A program made the translations under genes and the position numbers. Positions 7,232-13,672 of a DNA stretch of 17,655 nt are shown here, piece after piece. The notes beneath the pieces were generated by a model. It was not told where the DNA came from and made no database searches. It saw only the letters and a list, made by a program, of their open reading frames with translations. Source of the stretch: JAGTVG01 sp964389805 (GTDB lineage Bacteria; Bacteroidota; Bacteroidia; Cytophagales; Cyclobacteriaceae); NCBI GenBank assembly GCA_964389805.1, contig CAYMFU010000090.1:1-17655 (forward strand). The letters are read 5' to 3'. Numbering within the stretch: position 1 is the first letter of the stretch; the number at the start of each line of letters is the position of its first letter.

Positions 7232-8245
7232 ATGAACTCTAAAATACCTTTTAAAGATATCCCTGAAATATCCGCTTCCTGGTCATTGAGGGACTATGCC
7301 GGAACAATCATGGTCAGATCTGCTTTAGGCAGAAACATATACTCAGTAAATCCGGGACTTTATCAAATAGGTAATCCACATACAAAATCTGAAGTTTTTG
7401 TTTCTGCCAATTATAAATTAAGTTTCGATGTTCTTAGAAAAAGTCTGAAGGGGCTGGATGCCTGGATACTTGTATTAGACACCAAAGGCGTTAATGTATG
7501 GTGTGCCGCGGGAAAGGGTACTTTCGGAACGAAGGAATTGATCCGCCAGATCAGAGCTTATCAATTGGAACAGCTTATCGAAACAAAACGCTTGATCGTC
7601 CCTCAACTAGGAGCACCGGGCGTAAGTGCACATGAGGTTAAAAAGGAGACGGGTTTTAAAGTTTTTTTTGGCCCTGTCCGAGCTGCGGATATCAGGCCAT
7701 TTCTTGATTCTGGATTAAAGGCTACTGAGGAAATGCGCTCAGTAAAATTTGGAATTGTTGATCGCCTGATACTAACCCCGGTTGAAATCTCAAATTCACT
7801 AGTTTATCTGATCCTTGTCATCATTTTCTTTTTTCTATTATCAGGATTATCAAAGACCGGGTATTCATTTCAGAATGCTATAAACAATGGGATCCTTCCG
7901 GGGATATATATTGTTACTGCTTATCTGTCCGGCGCTTTTCTAACACCCATTCTGTTGCCGTGGCTACCTTCCCGGTATTTTGCATTGAAAGGAATGATCA
8001 CATCAATTGTAATTTATACTGGTCTGATCATTACCGGGATTATTGATTTCCATCTTTTTTCATTGATTGGATGGCTATTCATTTCAATGGGCATCGCCTC
8101 TTTTCTGGCCATGAATTTTACAGGGGCCAGTACCTATACTTCCCTTTCCGGCGTAAAGAAGGAAATGAGGATTTTTGTCCCTGTTCAGATACTTTTATCA
8201 ATTAGCGGTTTTGTATTAGTAATAATTTCAAACATTTGGGCATGA
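7232..8245 (+). CDS. hgcA: HgcA, corrinoid methyltransferase of mercury methylation
   Basis: The 337-residue membrane protein is predicted to transfer a methyl group from its corrinoid cofactor to Hg(II), forming methylmercury. Residues 1-180 form the cytosolic cobamide-binding domain. It contains the diagnostic cap-helix motif N-V-W-C-A-A-G-K (residues 88-95), with Cys91 as the predicted cobalt ligand, followed by G-T-F-G-T. Five hydrophobic helices follow at about 189-207, 221-243, 254-273, 275-296 and 314-334, the topology known for HgcA. These membrane helices distinguish it from the related soluble CdhD subunit of acetyl-CoA synthase. Length is close to the usual family size. The ATG at 7232 has no clear Shine-Dalgarno sequence. 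The stop overlaps the hgcB start (ATGA, 8242-8245), implying translational coupling. A candidate promoter and palindrome lie upstream. The identification is strong; methylation activity is inferred from the family. Confidence 0.96.
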   Translation: MNSKIPFKDIPEISASWSLRDYAGTIMVRSALGRNIYSVNPGLYQIGNPHTKSEVFVSANYKLSFDVLRKSLKGLDAWILVLDTKGVNVWCAAGKGTFGTKELIRQIRAYQLEQLIETKRLIVPQLGAPGVSAHEVKKETGFKVFFGPVRAADIRPFLDSGLKATEEMRSVKFGIVDRLILTPVEISNSLVYLILVIIFFFLLSGLSKTGYSFQNAINNGILPGIYIVTAYLSGAFLTPILLPWLPSRYFALKGMITSIVIYTGLIITGIIDFHLFSLIGWLFISMGIASFLAMNFTGASTYTSLSGVKKEMRIFVPVQILLSISGFVLVIISNIWA

Positions 8246-8520
8246 ACAATCTGATATATCTTAAAAATGTTGCAACATTAAATCTCGATCCTGCAAAATG
8301 CACAGGTTGTGGCATGTGTGCATTGGTATGCCCCCATCGAGTCTTTAAAATGTACAACCGCAAGTCGATGATCACCAACATTGACAAGTGTATGGAATGC
8401 GGTGCATGTGAATTGAACTGCAGAGACCAAGCTATTTCTGTTCATAAAGGTGTGGGGTGTGCCGCAGCGGTAATAAGCGGTTACGTAAAAAAATCAAACC
8501 CCGCATGCAGTTGTGGTTAA
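8242..8520 (+). CDS. hgcB: HgcB, 2[4Fe-4S] ferredoxin partner of HgcA
   Basis: The 92-residue protein is predicted to supply electrons that regenerate the reduced corrinoid of HgcA, and perhaps to deliver Hg(II). Two ferredoxin clusters are visible: Cys20-Cys23-Cys26-Cys30 and Cys50-Cys53-Cys56-Cys60. Cys73, in G-V-G-C-A-A-A, matches the extra cysteine conserved in HgcB and separates it from ordinary ferredoxins. The C-terminus has Cys89 and Cys91 (P-A-C-S-C-G) where HgcB proteins carry a cysteine pair; here the two are split by a Ser and followed by Gly. I chose the ATG at 8242, which overlaps the hgcA stop by ATGA. An upstream TTG at 8236 is in frame but less likely. The MarR gene starts 32 bases downstream, so a three-gene operon is likely. 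Confidence 0.96.
   Translation: MNNLIYLKNVATLNLDPAKCTGCGMCALVCPHRVFKMYNRKSMITNIDKCMECGACELNCRDQAISVHKGVGCAAAVISGYVKKSNPACSCG
8266..8279. promoter_or_regulatory. 14-bp perfect palindrome inside the hgcB start region
   Basis: aatgttgcaacatt is an exact palindrome lying within codons 9-13 of hgcB. The hgcA leader has the similar but imperfect tgttgcacattacaac (7168-7183 region). It could be a regulator half-site pair or simply a by-product of the coding sequence; the evidence is weak. Confidence 0.2.
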
Positions 8521-8552
8521 ATGAATATTTATAATAATATATTAAAATACTT

Positions 8553-9017
8553 ATGGACAAAGGTTATTTGCGAAAATTCAGGGAAATATTGAGGTTATTT
8601 GACCGGGAATTGTTCTTTCAGAACGTATCTTCCTGTTGTGGTGGTGTGACATTGGCTCAGTGCCATACATTACTGGAAATTGAAAATAATGAAAAGATTA
8701 CCGTGACTGAATTGGCAGGCAATTTATTGCTGGATAAAAGTACAACAAGCAGAACCGTAGAAAGTCTGGTGAGATCTGGCCTTGTTGAACGGAATATCCC
8801 ATCGGATAACAGGCGTATTACTACATTGAACCTTACTGATACTGGAAAAGATACATGTAACGATATCAAATGGAATAATGAAATATTTCTTGAAGACTCC
8901 TTATCGAAATTATCAGAATATGAGAAAAAAGAGCTTCTCAGACTCTTCGATAAAATTACAACCAATATGATCCAATTACGGAAGAATTCTTCTGACAATC
9001 AGGGTAAAATGTGTTGA
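8553..9017 (+). CDS. MarR-family regulator with clustered cysteines, possible hgcAB repressor
   Basis: The 154-residue protein has the MarR layout: an N-terminal dimerisation helix, a winged helix-turn-helix (about 48-98) with T-V-T-E-L-A then D-K-S-T-T-S-R-T-V as recognition helix and the wing D-N-R-R, and a C-terminal dimerisation helix. Before the winged helix sits S-S-C-C-G-G-V-T-L-A-Q-C-H, placing Cys28, Cys29 and Cys37 close together; Cys102 and Cys154 are further thiols. A similar CC-G-V-x-x-A-Q-C-H segment is found in a MarR subgroup that I recall near arsenic and other thiol-reactive stress genes. The cluster could bind Hg(II), As(III) or sense thiol oxidation. It begins 32 bases after hgcB on the same strand, which suggests co-transcription and autoregulation of the hgc operon. 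The family is secure; the ligand and target are inference. Confidence 0.9.
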   Translation: MDKGYLRKFREILRLFDRELFFQNVSSCCGGVTLAQCHTLLEIENNEKITVTELAGNLLLDKSTTSRTVESLVRSGLVERNIPSDNRRITTLNLTDTGKDTCNDIKWNNEIFLEDSLSKLSEYEKKELLRLFDKITTNMIQLRKNSSDNQGKMC

Positions 9018-9156
9018 ATATTTATTTTGGTAGTTTAATAATACCGTATGATATCTCATTTATAATGTAAAAGAGGCACTAACAATACATTATTCAACTA
9101 TTGTAACAGATTATTATATTTCTTAAGTTGAAAGTTCAATACTAAACGAAGCTACA

Positions 9157-9270
9157 ATGGATCTTAGATTAAAAGGAAAAAATGTGGTTGTATTCCTTGC
9201 TTGAGACAAAGCCAGTTTTATTACTGGAGCATGCATAGTGGCAGATGGAGGATTGCACAAAGCCAATTAG
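9157..9270 (+). pseudogene. Relic of a short-chain dehydrogenase/reductase gene with large internal deletion
   Basis: From ATG 9157 the frame reads M-D-L-R-L-K-G-K-N-V-V-V, the usual opening of a short-chain dehydrogenase, then meets a TGA at 9202. In the same frame, after the stop, come the codons A-S-F-I-T-G-A-C-I-V-A-D-G-G-L-H-K and a TAG at 9268-9270, the usual end of the same family. Only about 37 codons remain of a normal 240-260; the NAD-binding glycine motif and the catalytic Ser-Tyr-Lys are all gone. Both family ends lying in one frame makes a chance match unlikely. It sits between the hgc cluster and the glycoside hydrolase gene, and it accounts for much of the 299-base gap. Confidence 0.72.
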
Positions 9271-9316
9271 TATTATCGTAAATCACTTAAAGTACAACCT
9301 TTAATATCATTATAAA

Positions 9317-10621
9317 ATGGGCTCAGAACCAATACTCCTTAGACGTGATTTTTTAAAAAAAACGATTCTTGTTACAGGATATACGTTTATGCCCGGGATA
9401 GCCACGTCAACTGTTTACGCCAAATCCTCTGAAAATATTCCAGACAGAATCTCAAATCTCAAAAAACCAGTTGCCATAGCCATGTGGGACTACAGCTGGA
9501 TCCTGCGTCATCACCGTTATGCCGAATTCGAGGATTGGGATAGGGTACTTGAAGGATTGGCAGAGAGAGGCTATAACGCAATTCGAATAGATGCTATGCC
9601 ACAATTTGTAGCGGCTGACATCGAAGGACAAATCAGCAATTCTTTTAGAAGTGTCAAAACAGATTGGACACCATCCCTTTGGGGCAATGATTATACGATG
9701 ACCTTTAATCCACGGGAAGCTTTGCTTGAATTTTTACCAGCATGCCAGAAACATGGAATAAAAGTTGGACTTGCATCCTGGTTCTTACGTCATGGAACCG
9801 CACGCAGGGACATATTTCTGGAAGAAGGTGGCCTTTTGCGCTCCTGGAAAGAGACCCTTGACTTTCTGTCGGATAATAATCTTTTAGATAATGTTATCTA
9901 TGTAGACGTACTAAATGAATACCCTAACTGGCATGGATACGACTGGTTCAAAAATGAGATGAACAAACGTTCCGATATACAACAGTTCATACTCGACAAT
10001 CCAGATGCGAATGTTCCGCCTCCTGATGTGAATGACAGTACGTCCAGGGCCAATCCTTTACAACAACAATTTTATAATGAATTTATTCGATCAACCATAA
10101 CTCCATTAAAAAATAAATATCCAAACCTTGATTTCTTCGCCTCTCTTGATTCTGCCATGGACCTGGCGTTAATAGATCTTTCCCACTTCGATGCATTGGA
10201 CTACCATGTATGGTTCGAGCATTCGGGTAAAATCCCTGGATTGAATGATATTCGATCCCGTAAACAAGACGTCGATTATAATGAAATCAATGATGGTCTT
10301 ATTGAATATTGGTCGGAAAACAAAAATTCACTTATCAAATGGATGGATGGCAAGATCAGTGATATCGCGAATGCAGCAGCCAAAAATAATATCGCCTGTG
10401 GTAATACGGAGGGTTGGGGACCCATATTCTGGTATGACCACCCGGAATTGGATTGGAAATGGGTAAAGGAAAGTGCTGATATATGTGTCGACATGGCATT
10501 GAAACATGATAACTATAAATTCATATGCACCTCAAATTTCACCCATCCCCAATTTAAAGGCATGTGGGATGACATAATGTGGCATCGCCAGATAACCAAT
10601 AGAATAAAGCAAGGAGGCTAA
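9317..10621 (+). CDS. Exported cellulase-like glycoside hydrolase (clan GH-A-type fold)
   Basis: The protein has 434 residues. It begins with a twin-arginine-like signal (Arg9-Arg10 in L-L-R-R-D-F-L-K-K), a hydrophobic core and a likely V-Y-A cut near residue 36. The mature part resembles the cellulase-like family: W-D-Y-S-W near residue 55, G-Y-N-A-I-R-I-D-A-M near 90, and an N-E pair in D-V-L-N-E-Y-P-N that fits the acid/base position of (beta/alpha)8 clan GH-A enzymes. A later Glu in N-T-E-G-W-G is a candidate nucleophile. It probably cleaves a plant or algal polysaccharide or its oligomers outside the cytoplasm, but the substrate cannot be told. It stands between the dehydrogenase relic and the cyclase fusion on the same strand; no SusCD-like transporter pair is in the window. 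Confidence 0.82.
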   Translation: MGSEPILLRRDFLKKTILVTGYTFMPGIATSTVYAKSSENIPDRISNLKKPVAIAMWDYSWILRHHRYAEFEDWDRVLEGLAERGYNAIRIDAMPQFVAADIEGQISNSFRSVKTDWTPSLWGNDYTMTFNPREALLEFLPACQKHGIKVGLASWFLRHGTARRDIFLEEGGLLRSWKETLDFLSDNNLLDNVIYVDVLNEYPNWHGYDWFKNEMNKRSDIQQFILDNPDANVPPPDVNDSTSRANPLQQQFYNEFIRSTITPLKNKYPNLDFFASLDSAMDLALIDLSHFDALDYHVWFEHSGKIPGLNDIRSRKQDVDYNEINDGLIEYWSENKNSLIKWMDGKISDIANAAAKNNIACGNTEGWGPIFWYDHPELDWKWVKESADICVDMALKHDNYKFICTSNFTHPQFKGMWDDIMWHRQITNRIKQGG

Positions 10622-10867
10622 GCAAATATTTTTTCTAAATCTAATAATCAACATTACAAGACATTAAATACTAATTGGCATTATAAGCCTGCTCAGCATA
10701 TCATGAACATGGTGAATCCTTTGATTTATTTATCAGGTTAAGAATTGTCACTGCATGCTGGACAATTTTCTTTTGGCTTCTTTTGTGATAATTCTTATAT
10801 TGTAAGTGCTATCCTATTTATAGGGAGAAGAATCACATGGTTTAATCTCACACCAAAAACAATTAAA

Positions 10868-13552
10868 GTGGAAGAAAGGCAATTTGCTGTTATAATGTTT
10901 ACCGACATTGTCGGCTATACTGCTCTTATGGGCAAGGATGAGAAAAAAACACTGGATCTACTTCACAAGTATCATCACCTTCAAAAATCTCTCATTGCAA
11001 AATATCGGGGAATCTTCGTTAAAGAGATTGGGGATGGCTTATTAGCCTATTTTACAAATGCCAATAATGCTGTGAAATGCAGCAGGGAAATTCAGGGTAA
11101 TTTGTCAAATACTTCCGAGGTGAATCTACGTATCGGCCTGCATTGGGCTGAAATAATCATCGAAAAGGGAGATATTTATGGAGATGGTGTAAATATAGCA
11201 TCAAGGATAGAATCATTAGCTGATCCGGGAGGAATATACATATCCGAAGCTTTGCATGAGGTACTGGATATAGAAAATCGCACGGAAAGAAGATTACTTG
11301 GTCCTGCCAGACTTAAAAACGTAAAGGATAGGTTAACCATATATGCCATTCAGGGAGAGGAACTACCAACTCCTTCCTTAAAGCGTTTTCAGGCACTGGC
11401 AAATCCGAAGAAAAAATTTGCTATCGTTCCCACAGTCATCGCATTCGTAGTTATCATATTGATTTCAGTAATACTTGTAAAATATCTTAATGACCGGACA
11501 AAAAAAATTAGTGCAGAAGCAACACTTCAAGAAATCGAAGATATTCTCGAGGTAAACTGGCGTGATTATTCCGAAGCATTTAATCTGGCGAAAGAAGCAG
11601 AATTAATTATTCCTGATAATGAGAGGTTGAAAAATCTGATAAAGCAGACTTCTGTCAATATCAACATTACTACTGATCCCCCAGGAGCAGAGATCTTCTA
11701 TAAATTTTATAATCAACCTGAAAATGACTGGATTAGCCTGGGAGTAACTCCCCTAGAATCAATCCAATTGCCCGTTTCGGCCGTCCGATGGAGGATCGAA
11801 AAGGATGGATATGTATCTGTGCTGGCAGCTTCACTTACCTATACTTTTACTGACCGTACACGGATGAAACGATCGGAGATGTACTCAGGCCAGGATTTTC
11901 ACAGGATTTTGGATAAAGAGGGCAGCATACCTCCTGATATGGTTCGTGTTCCGGGGGGCGCATTCCCATCCGGAGAATTAGGAGATTTTTTCATTGACAA
12001 GTTCGAAGTGAATAATCAGAAATATAAATTATTTGTAGAACAGGGTGGTTATGAAAACCCGGAATACTGGGAAGCTATGATAACTATTTCCGGAGATTCT
12101 TCCGGATGGCATGAAACTGTTAAATCATTTGTAGATAAGACCGGTCTTCCAGGACCGGCTACCTGGGAGAATCAGAATTATCCCGAGGATGAGGATAATT
12201 TTCCCGTAAATGGCATCAATTGGTTTGAAGCAAATGCTTATGCACGATTCGCAGGAAAATCCATACCAACCAAGGACCACTGGGGATTGGCACGCGGTGA
12301 AGGAACTCTATTAGTTATGATTCCACAGGTTGGTGGAAATGCCCTTTTCGCGCCTTTCAGTAATTTCCATGGAGATGGACCTGTTGAAACAGGAAGTTTG
12401 GAAAATATAAGTTCATTTGGAGCTTATGATATGCCTGGCAATGTTCGGGAATGGTGCTGGAATGAGTCCGTACAGGGCCGGTGGATGCGTGGTGGTGCCT
12501 GGAATGACAATCCGTATATGTTTGGTGGCTCCAGCCAGGCGGACCCATTTGACCGTTCAGCGCGAAACGGATTCCGCTGTGCAGTATATCCGGAGCCTGA
12601 TTCAATTCCAGCAATAACTTTCGCTTACGCAGAATATGAAACTTTTGATCAACGCGTAAACCTTCCAGAATCAATTTCTGAGGAACAATTTGAGGTATTT
12701 AAGGCCTATTACGACTATGACAAGTTTGAATTGCAGGATACAGTTTTATCAAAAAGGGAAAATGAAAAAGGCTGGATATTCGAAAAGGTTTTATTCGATG
12801 CTGCCTATGATAATGAAAGGATTATTGCTTTTTTGTTCTTACCTACAAATACTGATCCTCCTTATCAGTCCGTGATATATGGCCCCGGTTCAAATGTATT
12901 AGGGGTAGAAAAAAGTGATGATCTTGAAAATTTCTTTGAATTTTCTGCTTTTTGCGAATTCCTTGTTAGAAATGGCCGAGCAGTAATATTCCCGATTTTT
13001 AAGGGATCTTTTGAAAGAAGAGAAGAAAGATCACTGTTTGCAAATCCAGGTACTCACCAATATACAACGAATTTGACCAGAGTTATAAAGGATTACAGAA
13101 GATCCCTTGACTACCTTGAGACCCGGGAAGAATTTGACATGGACAAAATTGCCTTTTACGGGGTGAGCATGGGTCCTATTTTCGGAACGTATCTTAGTGC
13201 GGTAGATCCTCGGATAAAAACAAATATTTTCTATGCCGGAGGTTTGAACAGAATGGGAAGGCCTGAAGCAGATATGGCCTATTTCCTCCCCAGGGTTAAG
13301 AAACCAACTTTAATGATAAATGGCCGGTTTGATTCTCTTTTCGGATTAGAAGCCATAATGGCCATGTATAACCTATTAGGCACACCTGAAGAAGAGAAGC
13401 GACTCATTTTATTTGAGAGTGATCATCTTGCCCCAATGGCCGATGTGATCAGTGAAACGAACCTGTGGCTTGACCAGCATTTCGGGGAAGTAGATTATAC
13501 GATTGATATTGAACCGGCATTAGGCATCATCAACGTAACTTCATATTATTGA
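10868..13552 (+). CDS. Cyclase / PEGA / SUMF1-like / alpha-beta hydrolase fusion protein
   Basis: The predicted length is 894 residues. The cyclase domain (about 1-165) has Asp13, Lys52, Asp56, Asp102, Asn109 and Arg113, so it looks active. A transmembrane helix lies at about 184-206. A PEGA-like beta segment (around 264-330, T-D-P-P-G-A-E) follows. A SUMF1/FGE-like domain (about 358-577; V-P-G-G-A-F, G-N-V-R-E-W, R-G-G-A-W, N-G-F-R-C) comes next and lacks the catalytic Cys pair of formylglycine-generating enzymes. The last part (about 590-875) is an alpha/beta hydrolase with Ser767 (G-V-S-M-G), Asp822 and His853. I start at GTG 10868 because it puts Asp13 and Asp56 at the same positions as in the paralogue at 1078-3246; an in-frame TTG at 10745 would add 41 unrelated residues. 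The cyclase would be cytosolic and the rest periplasmic. Similar PEGA/FGE/hydrolase tails are known on bacterial Ser/Thr kinases, with a cyclase here instead. Confidence 0.87.
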   Translation: MEERQFAVIMFTDIVGYTALMGKDEKKTLDLLHKYHHLQKSLIAKYRGIFVKEIGDGLLAYFTNANNAVKCSREIQGNLSNTSEVNLRIGLHWAEIIIEKGDIYGDGVNIASRIESLADPGGIYISEALHEVLDIENRTERRLLGPARLKNVKDRLTIYAIQGEELPTPSLKRFQALANPKKKFAIVPTVIAFVVIILISVILVKYLNDRTKKISAEATLQEIEDILEVNWRDYSEAFNLAKEAELIIPDNERLKNLIKQTSVNINITTDPPGAEIFYKFYNQPENDWISLGVTPLESIQLPVSAVRWRIEKDGYVSVLAASLTYTFTDRTRMKRSEMYSGQDFHRILDKEGSIPPDMVRVPGGAFPSGELGDFFIDKFEVNNQKYKLFVEQGGYENPEYWEAMITISGDSSGWHETVKSFVDKTGLPGPATWENQNYPEDEDNFPVNGINWFEANAYARFAGKSIPTKDHWGLARGEGTLLVMIPQVGGNALFAPFSNFHGDGPVETGSLENISSFGAYDMPGNVREWCWNESVQGRWMRGGAWNDNPYMFGGSSQADPFDRSARNGFRCAVYPEPDSIPAITFAYAEYETFDQRVNLPESISEEQFEVFKAYYDYDKFELQDTVLSKRENEKGWIFEKVLFDAAYDNERIIAFLFLPTNTDPPYQSVIYGPGSNVLGVEKSDDLENFFEFSAFCEFLVRNGRAVIFPIFKGSFERREERSLFANPGTHQYTTNLTRVIKDYRRSLDYLETREEFDMDKIAFYGVSMGPIFGTYLSAVDPRIKTNIFYAGGLNRMGRPEADMAYFLPRVKKPTLMINGRFDSLFGLEAIMAMYNLLGTPEEEKRLILFESDHLAPMADVISETNLWLDQHFGEVDYTIDIEPALGIINVTSYY

Positions 13553-13672
13553 TTAGGATTGAATCTTCAATAATGCCCTGCTGTAATCAAACGCATCGTA
13601 ACAGCTGCCCACTAAATCATGTTTTTCAATAATTACCTGGTTTATCAGCACATTGATTCAATTTTTGATGCT

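Noticed and set aside
8236..8241. TTG start for hgcB two codons upstream
   Set aside because: The ATG at 8242 gives the classical ATGA overlap with hgcA and places the conserved cysteine at residue 73.
7232..8245. CdhD/acetyl-CoA synthase corrinoid subunit instead of HgcA
   Set aside because: The N-V-W-C-A-A-G-K motif, five membrane helices and adjacent HgcB with Cys73 fit HgcA; no other acetyl-CoA synthase genes are near.
10745..10867. Upstream TTG start adding 41 residues to the cyclase fusion
   Set aside because: The extra residues match nothing in the paralogues, while the GTG at 10868 aligns the catalytic Asp positions exactly with the 722-residue cyclase.
12357..12674. Minus-strand open frame of 105 codons inside the cyclase fusion
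   Set aside because: It lies entirely within a well-supported gene, has no recognisable motif, and is a shadow of that gene.
13565..13620. Hairpin (gctgt/acagc) between the cyclase fusion and the oxidoreductase as a bidirectional terminator
   Set aside because: The stem is only five base pairs with a long loop, too weak to report as a feature.
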